14,272 bases of DNA from Anaerolineales bacterium UBA6668 (GTDB lineage: Bacteria; Chloroflexota; Anaerolineae; Anaerolineales; UBA6668). The translations under genes were made by a program, and so were the position numbers. A model generated the notes under the pieces. It did not search any database, was not told the origin of the DNA, and saw nothing but the letters and a program-made list of their open reading frames with translations. The DNA lies in NCBI GenBank assembly GCA_002455215.1, contig DKKK01000212.1:13982-28253 (forward strand), read 5' to 3'. Below, one piece after another: positions 7,396-14,155 of this stretch (within the stretch, counting starts at the first letter, position 1; each line of letters opens with the position of its first letter).

Positions 7396-9390
7396 ATGTT
7401 TGGAAGTTCTGAAGGTTTGCGCCGCGTCATGGAATCGGAAGCAAACAAACCCAAAAATCTCGGAAATACACTGGCACGCTTTGGTCAATATTTTAGCAAG
7501 TTCTGGTATGCGCTGATACTCGTTGCCTTCTTGGTGCTAATCTCCACTTGGACGCAGGTCACTACCCCCGAGTTGACCGGACAAGCGGTAGACTGTTTTC
7601 TCTCCCCTGACACAAACTCCGCATTTGCAGATTTTCCCGGGGTGGAAGAATTAACTGGCAATGCCAAAAGTGGTTGCTGGCTAGCCAGCCCGGCGGAAGA
7701 ATTGAGCGGAACCCGTGCGCTCTTGCAAAAAGCCTTCACGCTGGGAGGCTATCAAGTACCCACTGCCAATGCCAGCACTGAGGAACGCATGGGCGGGCTG
7801 GGGCGGTTGGTGGCTTTGGCGGTAGCGCTCTATGTTGGCGGCGCTCTGGTCACTGGTCTAACCTTCTTCACCATGAGTTGGAGCGGTCAACAGGTCTTGC
7901 GAAATATGCGCGAAGACTTATTCCGCCAAATGCACCGCCTATCACTCGGATATTATGCCGAGCATGAAGCAGGTGACCTAATGAGCCGTATCACCAACGA
8001 TGCCACCGCCATTGAGCAAGCATTTGGCTTTGCCCTGGTCAATGTGCTGAGCGGCGTGGTTTTACTGGTTTGGACTGCCTACAACATGTTAACCAGTAGC
8101 CTACCCTTCGCATTGCTAAGTTTAGCGATTGCCCCAGTGATGATGCTAACCACCTTGTGGTTTAGCAATCAGGCACGCAAAGCCTTTCGCAAAACGCGAG
8201 CGGAAATGGGTAGCGTAAACGCCGAACTGCAAGAAAGTATGTCTGCAGTACGCGAAGTGCAAGCCTTTAACCGTGCAGATGAAAACATTGAAAACTTTAA
8301 AAAGACCAACGCCGCCAACCGCGATGCTAACGTGCAAGCGGTGGCATACACCGCCGCACTCAACCCGGCACTCGAAGCATTAGGCTACCTTTCACTTGCC
8401 ATTGTGGCAGGGGTGGGCGGCTGGTCGCTCATTCGCGGCAACAATCTCGGCGGTGAAGCTGTAACGCTCGGTTTAGTTGTCACCTTTTTGGCGTATGTAC
8501 AGCGCTTCAACCAACCTATCCAGCAAATTGCCGTCTTGTGGACAAATGTACAAAACGCCATTGCCGGTGGAGAGCGCATTTTTGCCTTGTTAGATGAAAC
8601 GCCGGGCGTGCAAAACCGCCCGGATGCCAGCGCCATGCCCGCCATTCAAGGACAAGTGGTGTTTGAGCATGTGTCGGCTGAGTACAAAACCGGGCAAGCA
8701 GTCTTACGCGATGTGAGTTTTTCTGCCGAGCCAGGGCAAACCATCGCCATTGTGGGACCTACCGGTGCGGGCAAAACCACCATCATCAACCTACTGCCCC
8801 GCTTCTACGATGTGACTGCCGGCAGTGTGTTGATTGACGGGAAGGATGTGCGCAATGTGACACTCAAAAGCTTGCGCGAACAAATTGGTATTGTCTTGCA
8901 AGATAGCTTTTTGTTCAGTGCCACCGTTATGGAAAATATTCGCTTTGGACGCCCTTCCGCAAGCGATGAAGAAGTACTGGCGGCGGCAAAGCTTGCCCAT
9001 GCCGATGCGTTTATTGAGCGCCTGCCACAAGGTTACCAAACCATTCTTGGGGAACGCGGGAGTGGGCTGAGCCAGGGACAACGACAATTGCTGAGCATTG
9101 CCCGTGCCGCCCTTGCCAACCCACGCATACTCATTTTGGACGAAGCGACCAGTAGTGTAGATACCCGCACCGAGCGGCTCATTCAGCAAGCCTTTGAAAA
9201 GCTACTGGAAGGGCGTACCAGTTTTGTGATTGCCCACCGTCTCAGCACGATTCGCAATGCTGACCAAGTGTTGGTATTGAAAAAGGGTGAAATCGTGGAG
9301 CGCGGCACACACGATTCGCTTTTGGCGAAGCAGGGCGAGTACTACGACTTATACATGAGCCAGTTCCGCCGCCAGAGCGAAGCAGAGTAA
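7396..9390 (+). CDS. ABC exporter half-transporter, subunit with catalytic ATP site
   Basis: A 664-residue ABC half-exporter with a transmembrane domain (about 36-385) and a nucleotide-binding domain (about 420-664). Walker A is GPTGAGKTT (454-462), Q-loop Q502, Walker B RILILDE with the catalytic E583, and the H-loop AHR has H614. The signature motif is LSQGQ (558-562) instead of LSGGQ. Its good Walker and H-loop elements would pair with the intact signature of the upstream subunit, and its weak signature with that subunit's degenerate Walker B. This is the pattern of heterodimeric exporters such as LmrCD or TM287/288. The loop between helices 1 and 2 is about 80 residues and holds C67 and C94, a possible disulfide. 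A clear AGGAG (7382-7386) precedes ATG 7396; the intergenic gap is 34 bases, so the two subunits are almost surely co-transcribed. Confidence 0.92.
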   Translation: MFGSSEGLRRVMESEANKPKNLGNTLARFGQYFSKFWYALILVAFLVLISTWTQVTTPELTGQAVDCFLSPDTNSAFADFPGVEELTGNAKSGCWLASPAEELSGTRALLQKAFTLGGYQVPTANASTEERMGGLGRLVALAVALYVGGALVTGLTFFTMSWSGQQVLRNMREDLFRQMHRLSLGYYAEHEAGDLMSRITNDATAIEQAFGFALVNVLSGVVLLVWTAYNMLTSSLPFALLSLAIAPVMMLTTLWFSNQARKAFRKTRAEMGSVNAELQESMSAVREVQAFNRADENIENFKKTNAANRDANVQAVAYTAALNPALEALGYLSLAIVAGVGGWSLIRGNNLGGEAVTLGLVVTFLAYVQRFNQPIQQIAVLWTNVQNAIAGGERIFALLDETPGVQNRPDASAMPAIQGQVVFEHVSAEYKTGQAVLRDVSFSAEPGQTIAIVGPTGAGKTTIINLLPRFYDVTAGSVLIDGKDVRNVTLKSLREQIGIVLQDSFLFSATVMENIRFGRPSASDEEVLAAAKLAHADAFIERLPQGYQTILGERGSGLSQGQRQLLSIARAALANPRILILDEATSSVDTRTERLIQQAFEKLLEGRTSFVIAHRLSTIRNADQVLVLKKGEIVERGTHDSLLAKQGEYYDLYMSQFRRQSEAE

Positions 9391-9466
9391 GCAGGTGACT
9401 TTGAGCATCGAATCGTTTGAAATCTTCGTTTATCTTCGGCAAGGGCACAAATTGCGTTTTTTTCAT

Positions 9467-9493
9467 CTAGTGAGGGGCATTACCCCTCACTAG
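9467..9493. terminator. perfect 11-bp hairpin after the ABC operon, possible terminator
   Basis: CTAGTGAGGGG (9467-9477) pairs perfectly with CCCCTCACTAG (9483-9493) across the loop CATTA. It lies 76 bases after the stop of the second ABC gene. A run of seven T (9457-9463) comes before the stem, not after it, so it is not a standard intrinsic terminator on either strand. Termination or 3'-end protection is inferred. Confidence 0.4.
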
Positions 9494-9614
9494 CCGTTAC
9501 TTAAGATTGTCTGATTTTGGGGTCATTCCAACCGAAGGGAGAAATCCTACCCATTGTGCTAATTCGACACAGATGAAAACTGCGCTTTTTTCTTTAAGGA
9601 AAAAAGGGGAAATC

Positions 9615-9656
9615 GTTCTTCGGCATGTACACCGAAGGCAACCCGTGCCGAAGAAC
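9615..9656 (+). repeat. long hairpin inside repeat copy A
   Basis: GTTCTTCGGCA (9615-9625) pairs perfectly with TGCCGAAGAAC (9646-9656), and a T-G wobble plus a G-C pair extend the stem inward. The 16-base remaining loop includes a second CCGAAGGC sequence. A hairpin at the same place in the copy upstream of the sulfate gene has a changed sequence but keeps most of the pairing. Confidence 0.7.
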
Positions 9657-9910
9657 AAAGATTTTTCACTCGCTTCGCTCGTTCGAAATGACAAAACTGT
9701 TGCTTGGCAAAGGAGCATTGAATTCTGTCCAACAAGCAAAAATCTGCAATCTGTGATCGCGCTAAATAATCGCCTATTAAGATATTTCTTTAGACACAAT
9801 GAAACGTGTGATAAATCCGGGTGGGTATATGAGTAGAAAAAACTGGGTGAATTCACAGTTTGAATCGTTCGTTATTTTATTTCAACCGGCAAAATTTTAA
9901 CGCGTTGTGA

Positions 9911-9916
9911 TAAAAT
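9911..9916 (+). promoter_or_regulatory. candidate -10 element for the cupin gene
   Basis: TAAAAT (9911-9916) matches five of six bases of the -10 consensus and ends seven bases before the cupin ATG. Transcription would start at or next to the A of the start codon. No Shine-Dalgarno is visible, which fits a leaderless mRNA. I see no convincing -35 hexamer. Confidence 0.45.
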
Positions 9917-9923
9917 ACGCGAC

Positions 9924-10436
9924 ATGATTACCGCCGAAGATTGGATTGCCCGTCTGCGCCTTAGATCTCACCCCGAAGGTGGCTACTTTGCTGAAACGTA
10001 TCGCTCTGTCGAAGAGATTGCTGGCAGTGCATTACCCGAACGTTACGCTGGACAAAGCAGAAAGTTTTCTACCGCAATTTATTATTTATTACGTTTTGGG
10101 CAAGTTTCTCATTTCCATCGCCTCCATTCGGATGAAATTTGGCATTTCTATGCTGGGCAACCCGTCAGCATTCACAGTATCTTACCCAACGGTCAAGCCC
10201 AACATGTTCGACTCGGGCAAAACCCACATCTAGGTCATCAATTTCAGGCAATTATTCCTGCAGGCACGTGGTTTGGTGCAGTCTCCAACGCAAACGACGT
10301 TAACGGATATTCGTTAGTCGGTTGCACGGTTTCGCCGGGTTTTGATTTTACTGATTTTGAACTAGCAGAAAAAAACAATCTACTCAAATTGTTTCCGCAA
10401 CATGCTCATTTGATTGAGCAGTTCACAAAAAAATGA
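9924..10436 (+). CDS. DUF985-type cupin protein (Cupin_5)
   Basis: A 170-residue single-domain cupin of the DUF985/Cupin_5 family, a cytoplasmic beta-barrel fold whose reaction is not established. Family hallmarks are HPEGGYFAETYRS (16-28), STAIYYLL (49-56), the metal- or ligand-site-like stretch SHFHRLHSDEIWHFYAG (62-78) with H63, H65, H68 and E71, PAGTWFGA (112-119), and the end block GCTVSPGFDFTDFEL (133-147). Length is normal for the family. The start follows a TAAAAT element closely and has no ribosome site, so leaderless translation is likely. The gene stands alone between two repeat-bearing spacers. A link to the sulfate or export genes downstream is possible by position only. Family call is firm; function is not. 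Confidence 0.9.
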   Translation: MITAEDWIARLRLRSHPEGGYFAETYRSVEEIAGSALPERYAGQSRKFSTAIYYLLRFGQVSHFHRLHSDEIWHFYAGQPVSIHSILPNGQAQHVRLGQNPHLGHQFQAIIPAGTWFGAVSNANDVNGYSLVGCTVSPGFDFTDFELAEKNNLLKLFPQHAHLIEQFTKK

Positions 10437-10452
10437 TTACTAGATAATTATT

Positions 10453-10526
10453 CAACCATTCGGTATATTTGACACGTGTACCGAATATAGTCCCATAGGC
10501 TTCGGAAAGCAAACCGCGAATGGTTG
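10453..10526 (+). repeat. overlapping inverted repeats with alternative pairings
   Basis: CAACCATTCG (10453-10462) is the perfect reverse complement of CGAATGGTTG (10517-10526). The overlapping ATTCGGTA (10458-10465) is the perfect reverse complement of TACCGAAT (10479-10486), whose loop holds the palindrome ACACGTGT (10472-10479). CCGAA (10481-10485) can also pair with TTCGG (10501-10505). The pairings exclude each other. It lies just after the cupin stop codon and before the next promoter, and no T-run follows. Confidence 0.5.
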
Positions 10527-10563
10527 CCATGCGAATGCCTAACGCACCCGGTCATTTAGTATT

Positions 10564-10572
10564 TGTTATAAT
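10564..10572 (+). promoter_or_regulatory. extended -10 promoter for the sulfate/export genes
   Basis: TGTTATAAT (10564-10572) is a perfect TATAAT hexamer preceded by the TG of an extended -10 element. No -35 match lies at 17 bases. The predicted start is near 10579, giving a leader of about 270 to 290 bases before the fusion gene. Confidence 0.5.
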
Positions 10573-10615
10573 AGGTTGCTAATGGCTGGGTTCATCTAAA
10601 AAAATATCTTTCTTC

Positions 10616-10828
10616 TTCGACATGCACAAAATTGCACTTTTCCTTTGTGAATGGCGCAATTCAATATTCTACAAGGTTCAAACCGCCGAATATAAAGCGT
10701 GCCGAACATCTATATGCGAAATGGATGAAAGTTGTGCTTCTTAATTAAAGAGAAAAAGCGCAAGTCGCTATTGGGTATGCGTGCCAAATAGCACCCATTT
10801 CGAATAGAACATACTCGCCCGTTATGAC
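10616..10828 (+). repeat. modular dispersed repeat, copy C (diverged)
   Basis: The module order follows copy A: a 30-base unit with AAATTGCACTTTTC (10616-10645), a degenerate left block from GGTTCAAACC (10675), a second unit with GATGAAAGTTGTGCTTC (10724-10740), a hairpin (10767-10792) and a right end finishing in GTTATGAC (10821-10828). The hairpin arms GCTATTGGGTA and TGCCAAATAGC enclose a four-base loop and form ten pairs with one mismatch. Similarity to copy A is clear in the second unit and right end, and weak in the left block. Confidence 0.5.
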
Positions 10829-10850
10829 GCAGATTTTTCTGATGTCATAA
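10822..10850. promoter_or_regulatory. hairpin or operator at the start of the sulfate activation gene
   Basis: TTATGAC (10822-10828) and GTCATAA (10844-10850) are perfect reverse complements. Inside them CAGA (10830-10833) pairs with TCTG (10838-10841) around TTTT. TGTCATAAT (10843-10851) also reads as a second extended -10. The element lies directly before the GGAG ribosome site at 10855-10858, so it could act as a protein site or as an RNA structure limiting translation. Confidence 0.4.
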
Positions 10851-10870
10851 TGGCGGAGCTTTGCCAAATT

Positions 10871-12583
10871 ATGAATCATTCCCCTGAACTTATCACGCCT
10901 TATGGTGGTCAGCTAGTTAATTTACTGGTTGACCCAAATCAAAACGAAAAATTGAAGGAATACGCCAGCAAACTGCCTTCCTTTCAACTGACCGAACGCC
11001 AAATTTGCGACCTGGAAATGCTGGCGATTGGGGCATTTTCTCCCTTGCGCGGTTTTATGGGGGAAGCTGATTTTCACAGTGTGGTCAATACCATGCGCCT
11101 AAAAAATGGCACACTCTTCCCCATGCCCATCACCTTAGGCTTTGACCCACACCCTGAGCTTCAGATTGGGCAAGAAATTGCCTTGCGTGACCGCAAGTAC
11201 AACTTGCTGGCAGTCTTGCGAATTGAAGAAATCTATGGCTGGGATCACAACGAAGTGGCGCAAAAAGTGTTTGGCACAACCGACCTGCGACACCCCATTG
11301 TGACCGAAATGTATCGTTGGGGCAAACTGAATATCGCCGGAGAATTGCGCGTTCTGCAATTACCCGTGCATCACGACTTCCGCGAACTACGCCACACCCC
11401 CGCCGAAACCCGCCAAAAACTGGCAGATTTAGGGCAAAGCAATGTGGTTGCCTTCCAAACCCGCAACCCCCTGCACCGCGCCCATGAAGAGCTCACCAAA
11501 CGTGCGGCAGAAAGCGTCAACGGCACGCTGTTATTGCACCCTGTGGTAGGCTTAACCAAACCCGGCGATATTGACCACTTCACCCGTGTACGTTCCTACA
11601 AAGAGTTAGTGGCTAATCACTACGACCCCCAGCGCGTGCTGTTATCGCTACTGCCCTTGGCAATGCGGATGGGGGGACCCCGTGAAGCCTTGTGGCACGC
11701 CATCATTCGGCGCAATTATGGCGCCAACCACTTTATTGTGGGGCGTGACCATGCCGGTCCCGGCAACGACAGCAAGGGGCAACCTTTCTATGGTCCGTAT
11801 GATGCGCAAGATTTGGTTGCACAATATGCCAGCGAAATCGGCGTGCAGATGGTTCCATTTAAGCACATGGTTTACTTGCCGGATGAAGACCGCTATGAAG
11901 AAATTGACAACGTGCCAGAAAAAGCACGTATCGCCGCAATTTCTGGCACACAGGTGCGTGATGAGTACTTGCGCACAGGCAAGGCTTTGCCCGAATGGTT
12001 TACCCGCCCCGAAGTAGCCAAAATTTTGGCAGAGACCTTCCCGCCACGCCACAAACAAGGCTTGTGCTTGTGGTTCACCGGGCTGAGTGGTGCTGGCAAA
12101 TCCACCATTGCCGAAGTGCTGGTCAATTTGTTGTTTGAACATGGTCGCATACCCACTGTGTTGGATGGCGATGTCATCCGCACCCACCTAAGCAAGGGGC
12201 TGGGCTTTAGCCAAGAGGACCGCGATATTAACATTCGGCGCATTGGCTATGTCGCCAGCGAAATTGTCAAACATGGGGGGACGGTCATTTGTGCGGCGAT
12301 TAGCCCGTATCGAGCAACCCGCAATGATGTGCGCAATATGATTGGGCAAGAAAATTATGTGGAAGTGTTTGTGAACACGCCCATTGAAGTGTGTGAAGCC
12401 CGCGATGTGAAGGGACTGTATGCGAAGGCAAGACGGGGTGAACTGAAGGGCTTTACGGGCATTGACGACCCGTATGAAGCCCCCGAATATGCCGAAATTA
12501 ACCTAACCACCCACGACACCCACCCAGAAGCCAATGCACAGAAGATTGTGCAATATTTGCTAACGGAAGGGTTTGTGCGCTAG
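10871..12583 (+). CDS. sat-cysC: bifunctional sulfate adenylyltransferase / adenylylsulfate kinase
   Basis: A two-step sulfate activation enzyme: ATP plus sulfate gives APS, and APS plus ATP gives PAPS, in the cytosol. From ATG 10871 it has 570 residues; positions below are counted from the alternative ATG 10850. An N-terminal PUA-like domain (to about 175) precedes the ATP sulfurylase domain with QTRNPLHRAH (203-212), GRDHAGPG (298-305) and ISGTQVRDEYLRTG (364-377). A C-terminal APS kinase domain (about 403-577) has P-loop GLSGAGKS (411-418), LDGDVIR (438-444), ISPYRATRN (484-492) and KGLYAKARRGELKGFTGIDD (521-540). Both active sites look intact. I prefer ATG 10871 because GGAG lies 12 bases before it and MNHSPELITPYGG fits the usual N-terminus. 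The next gene starts 12 bases after the stop, which ties PAPS supply to a glycan exporter. Confidence 0.93.
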   Translation: MNHSPELITPYGGQLVNLLVDPNQNEKLKEYASKLPSFQLTERQICDLEMLAIGAFSPLRGFMGEADFHSVVNTMRLKNGTLFPMPITLGFDPHPELQIGQEIALRDRKYNLLAVLRIEEIYGWDHNEVAQKVFGTTDLRHPIVTEMYRWGKLNIAGELRVLQLPVHHDFRELRHTPAETRQKLADLGQSNVVAFQTRNPLHRAHEELTKRAAESVNGTLLLHPVVGLTKPGDIDHFTRVRSYKELVANHYDPQRVLLSLLPLAMRMGGPREALWHAIIRRNYGANHFIVGRDHAGPGNDSKGQPFYGPYDAQDLVAQYASEIGVQMVPFKHMVYLPDEDRYEEIDNVPEKARIAAISGTQVRDEYLRTGKALPEWFTRPEVAKILAETFPPRHKQGLCLWFTGLSGAGKSTIAEVLVNLLFEHGRIPTVLDGDVIRTHLSKGLGFSQEDRDINIRRIGYVASEIVKHGGTVICAAISPYRATRNDVRNMIGQENYVEVFVNTPIEVCEARDVKGLYAKARRGELKGFTGIDDPYEAPEYAEINLTTHDTHPEANAQKIVQYLLTEGFVR

Positions 12584-12595
12584 AGAGTGCCTACA

Positions 12596-13441
12596 ATGAG
12601 TGAACCTAAAATAGCTTTAGCCCCCCCTGCCCCCACCTACGATTCAGCGCACCTAGCCAACCCCGCTTTGCAAGAGTTTCGCGAAGTGTGGCAAAAGCGT
12701 GAACTGCTGTGGCAAATGGTCAAAAACACGATTAAAACACGCTACAAGCGTTCTACCTTGGGCGTGTTGTGGATGTTGCTCAATCCATTGCTGAATACTG
12801 CCATTTTGTCGCTGGCATTTATCCAAATCTTCAAAGTGCAGGTGCTGGACTACCCGGTGTACTTAATGTCAGGGATTATCTCCTTCAACCTTTTTTCCCA
12901 AACGACTTCTGCCGGCATTACCACCACTGTCTGGGGAAGTGGCTTGCTAAAACGCATCTACATTCCCAACACGATTTTTGTGCTCTCGGTGTTGGGAAAC
13001 AGCATCATCAATTTTGCTTTTGCCAGCGTGGCATTGGTCATTGTCGCACTCTTTTTGCAACACCCCATTGGCTTGGGGTTGTTGACTGTGGTGTTGCCGC
13101 TCATTCCGGTTGCGCTATTTTCAATTGGAATTGCCTTGCTGGTGGGGACTGTGGCCGTCTTCTTTCCCGATATGGTGGATATCTACAATGTGTCCCTACA
13201 AATGTGGTTTTACCTGACACCCATCATGTATCCGCTGGAAATTGTAGATGAAAAGAATCGTTGGTTGTTCCAACTCAATCCGCTCTATCATTTGGTCACC
13301 AGTATGCGAGCGAGCTTATATGACAATCGGCTGGCAAATGTCAATGAACTACTGATTTCGTTTGGCATTGGGCTGGTCGTTTTCCTGCTAGGCTGGACGG
13401 TATTCACCTATCGCTCCAAAGATTTTGCTTACCGGTTATAG
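12596..13441 (+). CDS. ABC-2 type polysaccharide export permease (Wzm/TagG-like)
   Basis: A 281-residue inner-membrane permease that, with the following ATPase, should move a lipid-linked polysaccharide such as O-antigen, teichoic acid-like polymer or capsule out of the cytoplasm. The amphipathic N-terminal segment FREVWQKRELLWQMV (28-42) leads into RYKRSTLGVLWMLLNPLLN (49-67), the typical start of this family. About six membrane helices follow. WFYLTPIMYPLEIV (204-217) and NPLYHLV (228-234) are conserved family blocks. ATG 12596 is favoured, with GAGAG (12583-12587) eight bases upstream; GTG 12587 would add three residues. The gene is 12 bases from the sulfate activation fusion and 2 bases from the ATPase, so it is clearly within one operon. 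The exact glycan is unknown. Confidence 0.9.
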   Translation: MSEPKIALAPPAPTYDSAHLANPALQEFREVWQKRELLWQMVKNTIKTRYKRSTLGVLWMLLNPLLNTAILSLAFIQIFKVQVLDYPVYLMSGIISFNLFSQTTSAGITTTVWGSGLLKRIYIPNTIFVLSVLGNSIINFAFASVALVIVALFLQHPIGLGLLTVVLPLIPVALFSIGIALLVGTVAVFFPDMVDIYNVSLQMWFYLTPIMYPLEIVDEKNRWLFQLNPLYHLVTSMRASLYDNRLANVNELLISFGIGLVVFLLGWTVFTYRSKDFAYRL

Positions 13442-13443
13442 CC

Positions 13444-14133
13444 ATGACAGCACCTTCCATCAAACTTTCAGACGTTTCGGTGCGCTACACCTTGCCAACC
13501 GAGCAAGTACGCTCGGTGAAGGATGTTGCCATTCGCTTTTTTGGGCGGCGGCGTGTGCAGTTTCAACATTTTTGGGCGTTGCGCCATATTCATCTGGACG
13601 TGCATCAAGGCGAAACGGTGGGAATCACTGGCCCGAACGGCGCGGGGAAAAGCACGCTCTTGAAGGTGGTTTCGCGGGTTCTGCGCCCAACGGAAGGGCG
13701 TGTGCAAGTGTGGGGGAATGTTGCGCCACTGCTAGAGTTGGGTGCGGGCTTTGATTATGAGCTGACCGGGCGCGAAAATATTGTCATCAACGGCATGTTG
13801 CTTGGCTATAGTAAAGCGCACATGATTGCCCGCACGCCCGCTATTGTAGATTTTGCCGGCTTAGCCCGTTTCATTGATGCGCCGGTACGCACCTATTCCA
13901 GCGGAATGGTGGCACGGCTCGGTTTTGCCATCGCCACCGACCAAAAGCCCGAAGTTTTGATTGTGGATGAGATTTTGAGCGTTGGAGACGCCGATTTTCA
14001 AACCAAATCAGGGCAACGGATTTTTGACTTTCAACGGCAGGGGAGTACCATTTTGGTAGTGAGCCACAGCATGGCAGTGATTGAGAAGTTGGCAAGTCGG
14101 GTGGTACGGCTGGAAGGGGGAAAAGTGGTTTAG
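13444..14133 (+). CDS. ABC polysaccharide export ATPase (Wzt/TagH-like), short C-terminus
   Basis: A 229-residue cytoplasmic ATPase that pairs with the permease just upstream. Motifs are Walker A GPNGAGKST (63-71), the family block LLELGAGFDYELTGREN (96-112), signature YSSGM (151-155) followed by ARLGFAIA, Walker B VLIVDE (171-176) and H-loop SHS with H208. All residues for ATP hydrolysis are present. It stops at EGGKVV, without the short tail (G-x-P-x-E-V-L-x-Y type) and without the carbohydrate-binding C-terminal domain of Wzt proteins, so it resembles the short KpsT/TagH-like class. In a different frame the DNA after the stop reads LVLTQPEDIL, which looks like the missing tail. A late frameshift is therefore possible. 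The start codon is two bases after the permease stop, so translation is probably coupled. Confidence 0.9.
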   Translation: MTAPSIKLSDVSVRYTLPTEQVRSVKDVAIRFFGRRRVQFQHFWALRHIHLDVHQGETVGITGPNGAGKSTLLKVVSRVLRPTEGRVQVWGNVAPLLELGAGFDYELTGRENIVINGMLLGYSKAHMIARTPAIVDFAGLARFIDAPVRTYSSGMVARLGFAIATDQKPEVLIVDEILSVGDADFQTKSGQRIFDFQRQGSTILVVSHSMAVIEKLASRVVRLEGGKVV

Positions 14134-14155
14134 TTTTGACCCAGCCCGAAGATAT

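Larger units (their letters stand above)
9435..9692 (+). repeat. modular dispersed repeat, copy A (complete)
   Basis: Order of modules: a 30-base unit ending in TTGCGTTTTTTT (9435-9467), a perfect hairpin (9467-9493), a left block (9499-9562), a second 30-base unit with CTGCGCTTTTTTC (9563-9591), a long hairpin (9615-9656) and a right end finishing in GAAATGAC (9685-9692). The left block starts its inner part with GTCATTCC (9522-9529) and continues to GAGAAATC. The right end is roughly its reverse complement, giving imperfect terminal inverted repeats around a core of about 171 bases. Bases 9499-9569 match 14201-14272 with 11 mismatches and one gap by hand alignment. No transposase is present. 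It resembles a REP- or MITE-like non-autonomous element. Confidence 0.7.
9391..9923. other. 533-base non-coding spacer between the ABC pair and the cupin gene
   Basis: The spacer holds a perfect hairpin (9467-9493) and a modular repeat (9435-9692), followed by about 220 AT-rich bases (9693-9910) in which I recognise nothing apart from a candidate -10 element at its end. A 109-codon open frame at 9507-9836 runs through the repeat and reads as translated repeat DNA, so I do not call it a gene. Confidence 0.7.
10437..10849. other. 413-base non-coding spacer upstream of the sulfate activation gene
   Basis: From left to right it contains a cluster of overlapping inverted repeats (10453-10526), an extended -10 promoter (10564-10572), a diverged modular repeat copy (10616-10828), and a hairpin (10822-10850) just before the coding region. 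If the promoter is used, about 270-290 bases of leader RNA precede the coding sequence. No protein-coding frame was convincing. Confidence 0.65.

Noticed and set aside
9467..9493. Calling the perfect hairpin a firm intrinsic terminator.
   Set aside because: The T-run lies before the stem, not after it, so only a tentative call is made.
9700..9739. A weak inverted repeat TTGCTTG / CAAGCAA.
   Set aside because: Only seven bases with a 26-base loop; expected by chance in AT-rich DNA.
9507..9836. A 109-codon open frame beginning MSDFGVIPTEGRNPTH on the plus strand, and an overlapping minus-strand frame (9497-9856).
   Set aside because: Both run through the dispersed repeat and its hairpin; the amino-acid sequence has no domain, and the homologous repeat copies do not keep the frame.
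9435..10828. A CRISPR array, considered because of repeated short units in the spacers.
   Set aside because: Units are diverged, irregularly spaced and lie in longer collinear modules; no cas gene is present.
10579..10849. A SAM or other sulfur-related riboswitch in the leader of the sulfate activation gene.
   Set aside because: I could not recognise the conserved core of any known riboswitch; the structured parts correspond to the dispersed repeat and one simple hairpin.
11648..12187. A 179-codon minus-strand open frame inside the sulfate activation gene.
   Set aside because: It is antisense to conserved catalytic motifs of the fusion enzyme and has no features of its own.
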